DNA of 64,000 bases from Tenacibaculum soleae (GTDB lineage Bacteria; Bacteroidota; Bacteroidia; Flavobacteriales; Flavobacteriaceae), in contig NZ_MAKX01000001.1 in assembly GCF_001693415.1 (NCBI RefSeq), positions 620,300 through 684,299 on the forward strand. The letters run 5' to 3'. Shown here one piece after another: positions 53,193-63,686 of the stretch (positions are counted from its first letter, which is position 1; each line of letters begins with the position of its first letter). The position numbers and the translations under genes were made by a program. The notes below the pieces were generated by a model. The model was not told where the DNA came from. It was given only the letters and a program-made list of their open reading frames with translations, and searched no databases.

Positions 53193-54404
53193 ATGTTTGA
53201 TATAGAAAAAATTAGAGCTGATTTTCCTATTCTTAATAGAAAAGTACACGGAAAAAATTTAGTGTATTTTGATAATGGAGCAACTTCGCAAACACCGCAA
53301 GTGGTGATTGACACAATTGTTGATTATTATGCTAATTATAACGCTAATATTCATAGAGGTGTACACACATTAAGTCAAGAAGCAACTGATAAGTATGAAG
53401 AAGCAAGGCTTAAAGTTCAAAAACACTTTAATGCCCAACATTCGTATGAGATTATTTTAACAGCAGGAACCACACACAGTATTAATATTGTTGCGTCAGG
53501 ATTTGCAGCGATTTTAAAAGCAGGTGATGAGGTTATTGTTTCTTCTTTAGAGCATCATTCAAATATTGTTCCTTGGCAAATGCTTTGCGAAAAAACAGGA
53601 GCTATTTTAAAAGTAATTCCGATGGATGAAGATGGAGGCTTACGAATGGATGTGTATCATGAATTATTAAATGCAAAAACAAAACTAGTTTTTTGTAACC
53701 ACGTATCAAACGCTTTAGGAACCATAAACCCGATAAAAGAAATTATTCACGCAGCACATAAATTTGGAGCTTATGTTTTAATTGATGGAGCACAAGCTGT
53801 ACCACATTTAAAACCTGATGTTCAAGAATTAGACGCTGATTTTTATGTAGCTTCAGCGCACAAAATGTGTGGACCTACAGGTGTTGGTTTGTTATATGGA
53901 AAAGAAGAGTTGTTAAAATTATTACCACCGTATCAAGGTGGAGGTGAAATGATTGAAACCGTAACTTTTGAAAAAACAACCTATGCAGGGTTGCCTCATA
54001 AATTTGAAGCAGGAACCCCAAATATTTGTGGCGGAATTGCTTTTGGAGCAGCAATAGATTATATGAATACTATCGGTTTTGAAAGTATAGCAAAACAAGA
54101 AAACGAATTATTAGCATACGGAACACAGGAGTTAGAAAAAATAGAGGGATTAAGAATTTACGGAACAACCAATAAAGCATCTGTAATTTCTTTTAATATA
54201 GACGGAATTCATCCATACGATATTGGTTCTATCTTAGATAAACTAGGAGTAGCAGTTCGTACTGGTCATCATTGTGCACAACCTATTATGAATTTTTACT
54301 GTATTCCGGGTACTGTAAGAGCATCTTTTGCTTTTTATAATACCAAAGAAGAAATAGATGTTTTGGCAGCCGCTGTAAAAAAAGCAAAAATGATGTTGAG
54401 TTAA
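53193..54404 (+). CDS. sufS: Cysteine desulfurase SufS
   Basis: 403 residues. It removes sulfur from cysteine for Fe-S cluster assembly. The PLP-binding Lys is in ASAHKMCGPTGVGLLYG, the active-site Cys is in RTGHHCAQPIM, and HRGVHTLSQEATDKYE begins the fold. SufS-type rather than IscS-type from the GHHCAQP context. The ATG at 53193 was chosen; a TTG nine bases earlier is closer to the -7 box. Other suf genes are not adjacent. Confidence 0.95.
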   Translation: MFDIEKIRADFPILNRKVHGKNLVYFDNGATSQTPQVVIDTIVDYYANYNANIHRGVHTLSQEATDKYEEARLKVQKHFNAQHSYEIILTAGTTHSINIVASGFAAILKAGDEVIVSSLEHHSNIVPWQMLCEKTGAILKVIPMDEDGGLRMDVYHELLNAKTKLVFCNHVSNALGTINPIKEIIHAAHKFGAYVLIDGAQAVPHLKPDVQELDADFYVASAHKMCGPTGVGLLYGKEELLKLLPPYQGGGEMIETVTFEKTTYAGLPHKFEAGTPNICGGIAFGAAIDYMNTIGFESIAKQENELLAYGTQELEKIEGLRIYGTTNKASVISFNIDGIHPYDIGSILDKLGVAVRTGHHCAQPIMNFYCIPGTVRASFAFYNTKEEIDVLAAAVKKAKMMLS

Positions 54405-54429
54405 AAATAAAAAAGCATACAAACAAATG

Positions 54430-54459
54430 CCTTCTATTTTGTCAAATAGAAGGTTTTTT
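54430..54459 (+). terminator. Terminator after sufS
   Basis: CCTTCTATTT (54430-54439) pairs with AAATAGAAGG (54444-54453), then six Ts. Confidence 0.88.
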
Positions 54460-54506
54460 GCTTATTAAATGAAGCTTTTCTTAAGAAACTTTTTTACTTT
54501 TATCAA

Positions 54507-55508
54507 ATGAATAACTTAAAAAATAGCACTTTTAAACTATTGTTAGTCGCAATGCTACTTTCGTTAAAAAGTTATGGTCAAATTAGTGAAAATAAAAAGA
54601 TGAAATTAAACAAAATTGTTATTGCGCACCGTGGAGCATCAGGCTATTTACCAGAACATTCTATGGAGGCTAAAGCGATGGCTTATGCTATGAATCCTAA
54701 TTTTATTGAGCAAGATTTGGTATTAAGTAAAGATAATGTGCCTATTGTTATTCATGATATTTATTTAGACGATGTTACCAATGTTGCTGAGGTATTTTCA
54801 GATAGGAAAAGAGTCGATAATCGTTATTATGTAATTGATTTTACATTTGAAGAGTTACAAAAGTTACAGGTAACTGAACGATTTGATACTAAAACAAGAG
54901 AACAGTTTTATCCCAAAAGATTTCCGAAAGGAAATGGGAATTTTAAATTACATTCTTTTCAACAAGAAATTGAATTGATACAAGGATTAAATTATAGTAC
55001 CAAAAAAAATATAGGAATTTATCCAGAAATTAAAAATCCGGAGTTTCATCATAAAAACGGAAAAGATATTGCTAAAATCACCTTAGATATTCTTTCAAAT
55101 TATGGTTATAAAACAAAAAGCGACAACTGTATTTTTCAATGTTTTGATGCAAAAGAGTTAGAAAGAGTTAGAGTTGAATTGCAATCAGATTTGTTTTTAG
55201 TGCAATTGATGGAGTTTCCTGAAGAAACGAAAGAACTAAAGCACTTTGCAACCTATGCAGATGGAATTGGGCCTTGGTACAAGCAAATTTTAAATGAAAA
55301 AATAAATGGTAAGTTTACATTTACAACGTTAGTTAGTGATGCTCATAAATTAGGATTAAAAGTGCATCCGTATACTTTTAGAGCAGATCAATTAGATGAA
55401 TTTTCTTCATTTAATGAAATGATGGAAGTGTTATTTTTTGAAGCAAATATTGATGGAGGTTTTACAGATTTTCCTGATAAAATGGTGCAGTTTTTAGCTA
55501 AGAAGTAA
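54507..55508 (+). CDS. Glycerophosphodiester phosphodiesterase, periplasmic GlpQ type
   Basis: 333 residues with a signal peptide (about 1-25, ending YGQ). The catalytic signature is IAHRGASGYLPEHSMEAKAMAYAM, followed by EQDLVLSKDNVPIVIHDIYLDDVTNVA. It releases glycerol-3-phosphate from deacylated phospholipids. Length and insertions match E. coli GlpQ (358). Its last 11 bases overlap the convergent ClC gene. Confidence 0.93.
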   Translation: MNNLKNSTFKLLLVAMLLSLKSYGQISENKKMKLNKIVIAHRGASGYLPEHSMEAKAMAYAMNPNFIEQDLVLSKDNVPIVIHDIYLDDVTNVAEVFSDRKRVDNRYYVIDFTFEELQKLQVTERFDTKTREQFYPKRFPKGNGNFKLHSFQQEIELIQGLNYSTKKNIGIYPEIKNPEFHHKNGKDIAKITLDILSNYGYKTKSDNCIFQCFDAKELERVRVELQSDLFLVQLMEFPEETKELKHFATYADGIGPWYKQILNEKINGKFTFTTLVSDAHKLGLKVHPYTFRADQLDEFSSFNEMMEVLFFEANIDGGFTDFPDKMVQFLAKK

Positions 55509-57273
55509 CCTCAATTAATTTTGTTCGGTAAGCTGATAGTAGTTTTGATTTAGAAATAAAGCCTAAATATTTACCATTTTTTATAACAGGTAAATTCCAG
55601 GCGGCACTTTCCTTAAATTTTTGCATTACTTTTTCAACAGAATCATCGTGTTGTATAATTGATGGAGCACTCCTCATAAAGGTTTCAACAGTTACTTTAT
55701 CGTACATGTCACTATCAAACATAATAGGTCTAATATCATCTAATAAAACAATTCCTAAAAACTGTTTGTTTTTTTCAATTACCGGAAAAATATTTCTATT
55801 AGAATTAGAAACAGCTTTTTTTAGCATATCACCTAAAAACATTTCGGGGTGTACCGCTTTAAAGTTTGTTTCTATTAGTTTGTTAATGGTCATCATCATT
55901 AACACGTTTTTATCTTTATCATGCGTAATGAGCTCACCTCTTTTTGCTAATTCTACTGTGTAAATTGAGTTTGATATAAAGTATTTTGTAACAGCAAACG
56001 AAATTGCAGCTACTAACATTAACGGAACAAATAAATCATAACCGCCAGTAATTTCAGCAATTAAGAAAATAGCAGTTAAAGGAGCATGTAATACTCCTGC
56101 CATTAATCCCGTCATTCCTATTAAAGTAAAGTTAGATTCTGATACGCTACCGCCTAATTGATTAATTATTTTCGCTGATACGTTTCCTAAAGCGCTTCCC
56201 ATAACTAAGGTGGGAATAAAGATTCCTCCAACGCCACCAGCAGCAAAGGTAGTTGTCATGGCAATAGCTTTAAATACTGTGATTAGTAATAGAAACATAA
56301 TAACAATCCAAACATTTTCGAAATCTACATTGTAAGGAATGTCTTTTAAAGCAGCTAAGGTGTTTCCTTCTAATAAATTATTAATTAATCCGTAACCCTC
56401 ACCATATAAGGGTGGAATTAAAAATAACATTAATCCAATTGCGACTCCACCAAAAATTAATTTATGAACCGATTTTTTAATACGTTTAAAAAAATTAGTA
56501 ATTCGAAAATATATTTTTGAAAAATAGACAGATACTAAACCCGTAAAAAAACCTAATAAAACATAATAAAAAATATCCTTTATTTTAAAAGCATCTACTA
56601 ATTCAAAACCTAGTAGCGCATCTTTTTCAAAAAAGAAATAAGAAGTAATTACAGCTGCAACAGAAGCTAGTAATAAAGGAACTAATGAAGCAAAGGCTAA
56701 ATCTAGACTAAATATTTCTATAGCGAAAATAATAGCAGCAACGGGTGCTTTAAACATTGATGACATAGCTCCAGCAGTTGCACAACCAATTAAAAGCATT
56801 CTTGTTTTTCGGTTCATGTGAAATAGTTGCGATACTCTTGAGCCTAAAGCAGCTCCTGTACTTATTGCAGGGCCAAGTAAACCAACAGAACCTCCAAAAC
56901 CAACTGTAATTGGTGCGGTAATTATTGAAGCATAAATTTTATATTTTTCTATAATTCCACTTCGTTTAGAGATAGCATGGAGTGTGGTAGAAATACCATG
57001 GCCAATTTCTTTTTTTAGAAATTTCTTTTTAATATAATAGACTAAAATTAATCCAATAATTGGGAAGATAAAATAGAGGTAATAATGAATGTCTTTAATA
57101 AATTTTCCTTCTAAAATAGTTTGAAAAAAGGAAGTCATGTTCTTTAAAAAGAGTGTTCCAATACCTGCTAAAAAACCAATTAAAACACTTAAAACGTATA
57201 CAAACTGACGTTCAGAAATATGTTTATATCTCCAAATTAGTATTTTTTTAAATATGTTTTTAGGTTTAGGCAT
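55498..57273 (-). CDS. ClC-type chloride transport protein with C-terminal CBS pair, variant selectivity filter
   Basis: 591 residues: about 11 membrane segments (1-430), then two CBS domains (about 455-585). Canonical family signatures are altered. The GREGP motif with the gating glutamate reads GSVGLLGPAIS, with Leu133 in place of Glu. The GSGIP equivalent reads RSGII. KAPVAAIIFAIEIF and the GGVGGIFIPTLVMGSALG segment are intact. Without the glutamate the protein may behave as a channel rather than an exchanger, which is inference. It overlaps the GDPD gene by 11 bases at its 3' end. Confidence 0.92.
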   Translation of the reverse strand: MPKPKNIFKKILIWRYKHISERQFVYVLSVLIGFLAGIGTLFLKNMTSFFQTILEGKFIKDIHYYLYFIFPIIGLILVYYIKKKFLKKEIGHGISTTLHAISKRSGIIEKYKIYASIITAPITVGFGGSVGLLGPAISTGAALGSRVSQLFHMNRKTRMLLIGCATAGAMSSMFKAPVAAIIFAIEIFSLDLAFASLVPLLLASVAAVITSYFFFEKDALLGFELVDAFKIKDIFYYVLLGFFTGLVSVYFSKIYFRITNFFKRIKKSVHKLIFGGVAIGLMLFLIPPLYGEGYGLINNLLEGNTLAALKDIPYNVDFENVWIVIMFLLLITVFKAIAMTTTFAAGGVGGIFIPTLVMGSALGNVSAKIINQLGGSVSESNFTLIGMTGLMAGVLHAPLTAIFLIAEITGGYDLFVPLMLVAAISFAVTKYFISNSIYTVELAKRGELITHDKDKNVLMMMTINKLIETNFKAVHPEMFLGDMLKKAVSNSNRNIFPVIEKNKQFLGIVLLDDIRPIMFDSDMYDKVTVETFMRSAPSIIQHDDSVEKVMQKFKESAAWNLPVIKNGKYLGFISKSKLLSAYRTKLIEVTS

Positions 57274-57287
57274 TCTTTAAATATAAG

Positions 57288-57324
57288 AAAAACACCTATT
57301 TCTAAATAGAGAAAAGGTGTTTAA
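57288..57324 (-). terminator. Terminator after the 412-residue membrane gene
   Basis: AACACCT (57291-57297) pairs with AGGTGTT (57315-57321) on the minus strand, with an inner TTTCT/AGAAA-like extension and a trailing T-run, after the gene at 57343. Confidence 0.7.
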
Positions 57325-57342
57325 TGTTTGGTAATTGGTTAA

Positions 57343-58581
57343 TTATTTCTCTTGATTACTAATATCTTTAACTAAACTTATAGCAAAATAAATAACTATA
57401 AAACTACCAAGAACAATACAAATCCACATAAATAATGTAGTTTCCCAAAAAGGTTTTTCTTCTTCCTTCTCTTTTTTCTTTTCAATCTTAGTAAAGTTTA
57501 AAATAGTAGCTTCTTCAACAGCAACTGTTTTATTTGATATAAAATTACCTAAATCGTAAGAAGGTTTAGAAAGTGTATTGTTAATTAGTACTTCATAATC
57601 TTGTTTTTGCTTTAAGCTGGTAATAAGATATATTGGCTTTTGTAATAGTTGTATATTTTCTATTGTTAAAGAAGGATTATCTTGATTATCAATTTCTATG
57701 ATGAATTCTTTTTCATTTAAATTATCAAAAACAAAGGTGTTGTTGCTTTTTGAGTTTAACTGAAATTGAGAAATAACATGATTGTAAGTTTTTACACGCT
57801 TCTTTACTTTTCGAGTTTTCTTTACAATTAACTTTGCATTACGTAGAAAAAAAGCATCTGTAATTTTAAAAGAAATACTATTAATACGATGCTTGTTTGT
57901 AGCTGTAAACTTAAGTTGTGTAACTTTCTTTTCTTTTATACTAACGATTTCTTGCTTATAGTTTGATATTTTACTGAGGTTTTGAGTATAAAATTTACTC
58001 TCATAAATACCAGCATTTAAAATGTTGATAGGTAATGATTCTTTATCATTAAAATCAATACGTAAAAAAGTGTAAGTGTTTAGAGGAAAATGAATTGTTT
58101 TTTCTAAAAACACCTTTCCTGTTGCCGTTTTTTGAGGCTTATTTATATATGACAAACTTTTGTTAGAAACCAAGCCAAACCATTCCTTTCCGTCATCACT
58201 ACCATAAACAGTATACCTTTTTGTGATTTTTGTATTTGCTATTTGTAGTGTAATATAATCTTGTATTTTTCTCGTTTTATTTTCGAGAAGAATAGAAGTG
58301 ATAGAGTCTTTTAATACTTTTTTAGAAGCAATTTTAATTGGTTTAAAAGTAGAAAACTTCTTGTCGTTATTATAAATTAAAACATAAGGAACTTCATTTT
58401 TTTGAACATCCTTAATTCTTAAAAAGTTAAAGTTTTCGTTACATGATGAACGTACTTCTTGCGGAACTATTATTTTATGCAATCCATCTTCTTCAATTAC
58501 GCTAAGTGTACCTTTATAGTTTTGACTAAAACTAGTTAAAACTATAAAGAAGGCTATTAAAAAGTTATATTTATTCATCAT
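57343..58581 (-). CDS. Exported membrane protein, DUF3999-like partner of DUF2339
   Basis: 412 residues. A signal peptide or anchor covers about 1-19 (FLIAFFIVLTSFSQ). The body is beta-sandwich-rich with the segments KRYTVYGSDDGKEWFGLVSN and TYTFLRIDFNDKESLPINI. A single C-terminal membrane helix is at about 380-400. It begins ATGATG overlapping the last 11 bases of the DUF2339 gene, so translation is coupled. The DUF3999 label is a memory-based suggestion from its co-occurrence with DUF2339; function unknown. Confidence 0.8.
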   Translation of the reverse strand: MMNKYNFLIAFFIVLTSFSQNYKGTLSVIEEDGLHKIIVPQEVRSSCNENFNFLRIKDVQKNEVPYVLIYNNDKKFSTFKPIKIASKKVLKDSITSILLENKTRKIQDYITLQIANTKITKRYTVYGSDDGKEWFGLVSNKSLSYINKPQKTATGKVFLEKTIHFPLNTYTFLRIDFNDKESLPINILNAGIYESKFYTQNLSKISNYKQEIVSIKEKKVTQLKFTATNKHRINSISFKITDAFFLRNAKLIVKKTRKVKKRVKTYNHVISQFQLNSKSNNTFVFDNLNEKEFIIEIDNQDNPSLTIENIQLLQKPIYLITSLKQKQDYEVLINNTLSKPSYDLGNFISNKTVAVEEATILNFTKIEKKKEKEEEKPFWETTLFMWICIVLGSFIVIYFAISLVKDISNQEK

Positions 58582-61039
58582 TATTTTCTTTTTCGGATAC
58601 TTCATCAACTACTAATTTTTTAATTTTTTGATACACAAAGGAAATAACTAAAATTAAGACCCCAAGTAATATAAAGGCAACAATTTTTCCTGTTTCTGAA
58701 ACATTTTTAATATCGTAAACAAACAATTTTACAATGGTTAAACCAAGTAACGAAAGTGCTATTACTCGTAATACCTTCCACTGTCTTTTTATTCCAATAA
58801 TTAAAAAAATAAAAGAAAATATTCCCCAAAGTATCGGGTAACCTATTTTAATAATTTGTGCTTTGGTTTCTTTTATTTCGTTTTTTATGAATTTTTTCTT
58901 TGTGTAGAAATTGTTTTCTGTTTCTGGGAATTTTTCAGCCAATTCTGTTACATCAACAGTGTTTGAAATATATAAACCATGAATCATTATTTCATTACTT
59001 AATGTGTACACAATTGCAAAAACAAATAACCACGGTAGCCACTTGCTTTTTGTTGGGCTTATATTAAATACTGCTTTTGTTTTTTTAAATAATTGATACC
59101 CAAAATACACTAAACACCCTAAAATAATATAGTGGAAATAAAAAGCATATTTAGTGCTTGTGTTTCTAGCAAAATTTTCAATCATTTCATTCGCAGGATA
59201 TTTGTAAAATGAAAGAATGTATAACAGTATAGAAATACTAGCGATTGATAATGTTAGTTTTAAAATACTTTTCTTTTTAAAGAATAATGCTAGGTAGAGT
59301 ATAAAAGCAGCAAAAATAAAGTGATAGGTTACCGAAAAAGAGCGTATAGAAAATTTATTCTCTAAGAATTGCCCTGCTTGATAATTAGTTTCTAAAATTC
59401 CTGTAAAATACGTTATAATAATTGCAATTATTAAAAGAGCTGCTTTGTAAAACGTAAGGTTTAGTTTAAACGATTTTGTAGCAATACTCTTTTCTTTATT
59501 TAATAGCCAATAGGTTAAGAAAAGAGAGATACTTACTACAAAGCCTGCAATAAATAATGGGTTAAAAATTACAGTCAGTTCTTTCGAATAGCTGTATTTT
59601 TCCCAATCTAGTAGTAAACTAATAAGCGTTAATACTTGTACAATGATGGCACCAACTTTAAAAGAATTTATCTTTGATTTTTGTGATAGCCAGAATAATA
59701 ATACAACTTCTGCTGCCCAAAATAATGTTATATGATTTCCTTCAAATTGGATAGGAATGGTAAGGGTAACAAAGGTAAGAGCCAAACCAATTAAAAGGTA
59801 GATCGCATTTTTATCTAAACCGAATTTTTTATATAAAATTGTAGCATATCCTAAGTTATAAATCGCTAATAATAAAGTAAATAATCCGGTAAGGTTTGAA
59901 TTTAAATCTTCAAGAATAATGATTCCGATTCCGAAAAAAATAAAGGTGTTTGCAATTAAAATAAGGTATTCTATTACCGAGAAAACACCTTTGTTTTTAA
60001 GATTGTTTAAAACGACGATAATGCTAAAAATAAAATAAAATAGCGTTGCAAATACTAAGGCTCCTGTATGTGAAAATGAAGGCTCACCTATTTTTATGGC
60101 ACACCAACTTGTAAATAAAAGGGTTGTAAAAATAAAGGCTAAAATGGTGGATACTTTCCACTTTTTAAAATACGAAATTCCTAAAATACCAATATTTAAA
60201 ATAGCAATGTAAGTAAATAAAACAATGTAACTTCCTTCGCCAGTACTTAGCATAAAAGGCGCTGCAAAACCACCAATTAACGATAAAACGGCTAATTCTT
60301 GACGATTGTAAGAAACCGATACCAAAGTGCTAAAAGCCGTAATTAGTGACATAATTACAAAGGCAATAGTTTGACTAAAAAGCTGGTATTCGTGAAATGC
60401 AATGTAAATAGTAAAATAAAAGATACTAATAGCACCCGCAACTAAAACTGAGCTAAAAGAAGCATAGTTTTTCTTTAATTTATGAGCAATGGCCATCACA
60501 AGTGAACCACATAAAATACCAATACCCACTCTTGCAGGTTCGTTTATCCAATCTTTATCAATCGCATATTTAACAAAGAAACTAATACCTAATACTAAAA
60601 TTAAAATTCCGAGTTTATTAATTAAGTTTTCACCTATAAACTTTTCTAAATCAGGATTTTTCTCTTTAAACTTTTTGATCCAAGATTTTTTTGGCGCTGT
60701 TTTAACTTTTTGTTTTACAACTTGTTTTTGAGTTTTCGTTAGCGCTGGTTTTTGTGGAATACCAACAGCTGGTTGTATTGTTTTTTGGATGTTTTTTTCG
60801 GGAACAATAGAAGTATGTTTTACTTCCTTAGTCGGTTCTTGTTTTACAGGTTCTTTGGCTACAACAACAGTTTCTTTTGTTTCGGAAGCTGTTCTTTTTG
60901 AGAGTACTTCATTTTGTAAAAAACGAAGTCTTTTTTTTAAATCTTCAATAGTTAAGTTCTGCTCTTTAAACTTGTTGTTTATATTTCTGTTAAGAAAATA
61001 GAAACACAAAATGAGTGTTATAAATAAAAAACCTTCCAT
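58571..61039 (-). CDS. DUF2339 multi-spanning membrane protein
   Basis: 822 residues: N-terminal helix, coiled coil and Lys/Pro/Thr-rich linker (about 1-140), a conserved ENLINKLGILILVLGISFFVKYAIDKDWI start of the domain, and over 20 membrane segments. The cluster is a two-gene operon with the overlapping DUF3999-like gene. The charged C-terminus is cytosolic. Function of DUF2339 is unknown. A TACATTTG -7 box is at 61065-61072. The length matches known members. Confidence 0.88.
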   Translation of the reverse strand: MEGFLFITLILCFYFLNRNINNKFKEQNLTIEDLKKRLRFLQNEVLSKRTASETKETVVVAKEPVKQEPTKEVKHTSIVPEKNIQKTIQPAVGIPQKPALTKTQKQVVKQKVKTAPKKSWIKKFKEKNPDLEKFIGENLINKLGILILVLGISFFVKYAIDKDWINEPARVGIGILCGSLVMAIAHKLKKNYASFSSVLVAGAISIFYFTIYIAFHEYQLFSQTIAFVIMSLITAFSTLVSVSYNRQELAVLSLIGGFAAPFMLSTGEGSYIVLFTYIAILNIGILGISYFKKWKVSTILAFIFTTLLFTSWCAIKIGEPSFSHTGALVFATLFYFIFSIIVVLNNLKNKGVFSVIEYLILIANTFIFFGIGIIILEDLNSNLTGLFTLLLAIYNLGYATILYKKFGLDKNAIYLLIGLALTFVTLTIPIQFEGNHITLFWAAEVVLLFWLSQKSKINSFKVGAIIVQVLTLISLLLDWEKYSYSKELTVIFNPLFIAGFVVSISLFLTYWLLNKEKSIATKSFKLNLTFYKAALLIIAIIITYFTGILETNYQAGQFLENKFSIRSFSVTYHFIFAAFILYLALFFKKKSILKLTLSIASISILLYILSFYKYPANEMIENFARNTSTKYAFYFHYIILGCLVYFGYQLFKKTKAVFNISPTKSKWLPWLFVFAIVYTLSNEIMIHGLYISNTVDVTELAEKFPETENNFYTKKKFIKNEIKETKAQIIKIGYPILWGIFSFIFLIIGIKRQWKVLRVIALSLLGLTIVKLFVYDIKNVSETGKIVAFILLGVLILVISFVYQKIKKLVVDEVSEKENNDE

Positions 61040-61113
61040 AGAATTTCTTTTTGAATTTTTATATCAAATGTAAACTTTTAAAATGATACTGATAATTGTG
61101 TCTTCTTTAAAAG

Positions 61114-61150
61114 AAAAAAACCTCAATCTAACATAGATTGAGGTTTTTTT
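61114..61150 (-). terminator. Terminator of aspS
   Basis: A 17-bp arm pair, AAAAAAACCTCAATCTA (61114-61130) and TAGATTGAGGTTTTTTT (61134-61150), three-base loop and T-run on both sides, just past the aspS stop at 61207. Confidence 0.88.
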
Positions 61151-61206
61151 TATCATGAAAAGCTAAAATAGATTTAGCTTGATGTTTTAGTTTTAAAACA
61201 AGTATT

Positions 61207-62967
61207 TTAGTTGTCTTCTTGCAGGTCTAACTGAATACTTAAGTCTTTTAATTGCTGATTATCGATAGTTGCCGGAGCATCAATCATTACATCACGGCCT
61301 GAATTGTTTTTAGGGAACGCAATAAAATCACGAATGGTTTCTTGCCCACCTAAAATAGCAACCAATCTATCTAAACCAAACGCTAAACCTCCATGTGGTG
61401 GTGCTCCGTATTCAAAAGCGTCCATTAAGAAACCAAATTGTTCTTTAGCTTCTTCTTCAGTAAAGCCTAAATGTTTAAACATAATGGCTTGTGTTTCTTT
61501 ATCGTGAATACGAATAGAACCTCCACCAATTTCGTTACCGTTTAATACTAAATCATATGCATTTGCTTTTACAGCCCCTGGATTGGTATCTAACAACTCT
61601 AATTGCCCTGGTTTTGGTGATGTAAACGGGTGGTGCATTGCGTGGTAATGACCTGTTTCTTCGTCTAATTCTAACAACGGAAAGTCAATTACCCAAAGAG
61701 GAGCAAATACCTTAGGATCTCTTAAACCTAAACGCTCTGCCATTTCCATACGTAAAGCAGATAGCTGTCCACGTACTTTAGTGGTATTTCCTGATAAAAT
61801 ACAGATTAAATCACCAGCTTTAGCGCCAGTTTTTTCAGCCCATTTTGCTAAATCTTCTTGGTCATAAAATTTATCTACAGACGATTTAAAAGTACCATCT
61901 TCATTACATTTTACATATACCATTCCTAAAGCTCCAACTTGCGGACGGCGTACCCAATCAATTAACTTATCTATTTCTTTTCTTGTATATGATGCAGCAC
62001 CAGGAACCGCGATTCCTACTACTAATTCTGCATCGTTAAATACCTTAAATTCTTTTTGTTGTGCAACGTCGTTTAACTCGCCAAACTCCATTCCGAAACG
62101 GATATCTGGTTTGTCATTTCCATATAAACGCATGGCGTCATCAAACAACATTCTAGGAAACTTATCTACTTCAACACCATTGATTTCTTTTAGTAAATGA
62201 CGTGTTAATCCTTCAAAAATATTTAAAATATCTTCTTGCTCAACAAATGCCATTTCACAGTCAATTTGTGTGAATTCTGGTTGACGATCGGCACGTAAAT
62301 CTTCATCTCTAAAACACTTTACAATCTGAAAGTATTTATCCATTCCACCAACCATTAATAGTTGTTTGAATGTTTGAGGCGATTGTGGTAATGCGTAAAA
62401 CTGACCTGCATTCATACGCGAAGGCACTAAAAAGTCTCTTGCGCCTTCAGGAGTTGACTTGATTAAATATGGTGTTTCAACATCAATAAACCCTTTGTCA
62501 GATAAATACTTACGTACTTCCATTGATACTTTAGAACGGAAGATTAAGCTATCTTTTACAGGATTACGACGAATATCTAAATAACGATATTTCATTCTGA
62601 TATCTTCACCACCATCCGTTTCATCTTCAATGGTAAAAGGTGGTAATTTAGCTTCGTTTAATATTTCTAAACTGGTAACTAATAATTCTACTTCACCGGT
62701 AGGAATGTTTTTGTTTTTAGATTCGCGTTCAATAACGGTACCTGTAACCTGAACAACAAACTCACGTCCTAACGTTTTGGCTTTTTCCATTAAATCTTTA
62801 GAGGTACGTTCTTCGTCAAAAATTAGCTGTGTAATTCCGTAACGATCGCGTAAATCTACCCAAATCATAAAACCTTTATCACGTGATTTTTGAACCCAAC
62901 CAGAAAGGGTTACTTCAGTATTAATGTGCGAAGCTCTTAATTCGCCACAAGTATGCGTTCTGTACAT
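61207..62967 (-). CDS. aspS: Aspartyl-tRNA synthetase
   Basis: 586 residues, class II. The OB-fold anticodon domain is at about 1-110 ([25 protein letters not shown]). The core follows with motif 2 [23 protein letters not shown], and motif 3 [15 protein letters not shown]; the bacterial GAD insertion lies between (about 280-410). It charges tRNA-Asp. A TAAATTTG -7 box lies at 62987-62994. Confidence 0.98.
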   Translation of the reverse strand: MYRTHTCGELRASHINTEVTLSGWVQKSRDKGFMIWVDLRDRYGITQLIFDEERTSKDLMEKAKTLGREFVVQVTGTVIERESKNKNIPTGEVELLVTSLEILNEAKLPPFTIEDETDGGEDIRMKYRYLDIRRNPVKDSLIFRSKVSMEVRKYLSDKGFIDVETPYLIKSTPEGARDFLVPSRMNAGQFYALPQSPQTFKQLLMVGGMDKYFQIVKCFRDEDLRADRQPEFTQIDCEMAFVEQEDILNIFEGLTRHLLKEINGVEVDKFPRMLFDDAMRLYGNDKPDIRFGMEFGELNDVAQQKEFKVFNDAELVVGIAVPGAASYTRKEIDKLIDWVRRPQVGALGMVYVKCNEDGTFKSSVDKFYDQEDLAKWAEKTGAKAGDLICILSGNTTKVRGQLSALRMEMAERLGLRDPKVFAPLWVIDFPLLELDEETGHYHAMHHPFTSPKPGQLELLDTNPGAVKANAYDLVLNGNEIGGGSIRIHDKETQAIMFKHLGFTEEEAKEQFGFLMDAFEYGAPPHGGLAFGLDRLVAILGGQETIRDFIAFPKNNSGRDVMIDAPATIDNQQLKDLSIQLDLQEDN

Positions 62968-63292
62968 TTATTGAAATTTAGATTTGCAAATTTAACGATA
63001 ATTGTTAGTATGTAAAAAATTACTATTATTTAGTTTTTTAAGTTTTTCTATTGTTTTTTTGTGATAGATTACTGGGTATAAAAGATCGCATTGAGTCCGT
63101 CAATCTGAATTTGTTTTAGATCCTTATACTGATTTTTGCGAAGTGTTGCGATGCTGAAAAAATTCAGCATGACGATAGAAGTATGGTTTGTAACTAATAC
63201 TACATAAACAGACTTGGTTTTGATTGCAGCATTTGAATTACTTTGTATAAAAGTGATTGGTTTTGTAATTATTATAATAAAAAGATACGAAA
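62968..63292. other. Intergenic stretch of 325 bases
   Basis: Contains the aspS promoter at its left end (62987-62994) and one dispersed repeat (63098-63174, listed). No gene is seen in the remainder. A -7-like TTACTTTG near 63238 lies upstream of the HopJ gene. Confidence 0.5.
63098..63174 (+). repeat. Dispersed double-hairpin repeat, family A, copy 4
   Basis: CGTCAATCTGAATTTGTTTTAGATC opens and ATGCTGAAAAAATTCAGCATGACG closes the copy; the right hairpin ATGCTGAA/TTCAGCAT is perfect. The left hairpin is weak. Confidence 0.7.
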
Positions 63293-63640
63293 ATGACTAT
63301 TAAAGAATTTGTAACCAAGTTAAAAGAAAACCCTAAACAGCTTATTTTTTCAGAAACGATGAGTGTTATTGAAAATAACTATGTTTTTACGCCAACAGCT
63401 TTTAAAAATGGTGATTTGCAAAATAGTGATGCTGAAAATTTGGGCTCGTGTAAAGTGTTTTCTTTTGCTGTAAAACAACAGCTAACGAAGGAAGAAACCT
63501 TGGCTTGTTTTGGGCAATATTATTTTATTGATGTTTTAGAAAACCCGAATGGAACCGATCATCAAAATATTAGAAATTTTATGAATACTGGCTTTGAAGG
63601 ATTGGTTTTTGAAGATGAAACGTTGGTGGAGAAAGTATAG
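63293..63640 (+). CDS. HopJ type III effector family protein
   Basis: 115 residues that match the HopJ family: FVTKLKENPKQLIFSETMSVIENNYVFTPTAF, NLGSCKVFSFA, EETLACFGQYYFIDVLENPNGTDHQNIRNFM. In Bacteroidota this is a conserved small cytoplasmic protein with no type III system, so the family name does not describe its role. Function unknown. Confidence 0.9.
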   Translation: MTIKEFVTKLKENPKQLIFSETMSVIENNYVFTPTAFKNGDLQNSDAENLGSCKVFSFAVKQQLTKEETLACFGQYYFIDVLENPNGTDHQNIRNFMNTGFEGLVFEDETLVEKV

Positions 63641-63686
63641 TCTCATAACATGATTTTCTTTTTTTGTTTAAAACAATAACAAACCT

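Noticed and set aside
63293..63640. Type III effector function for the HopJ-like gene
   Set aside because: No type III secretion genes are present; the family name is historical.
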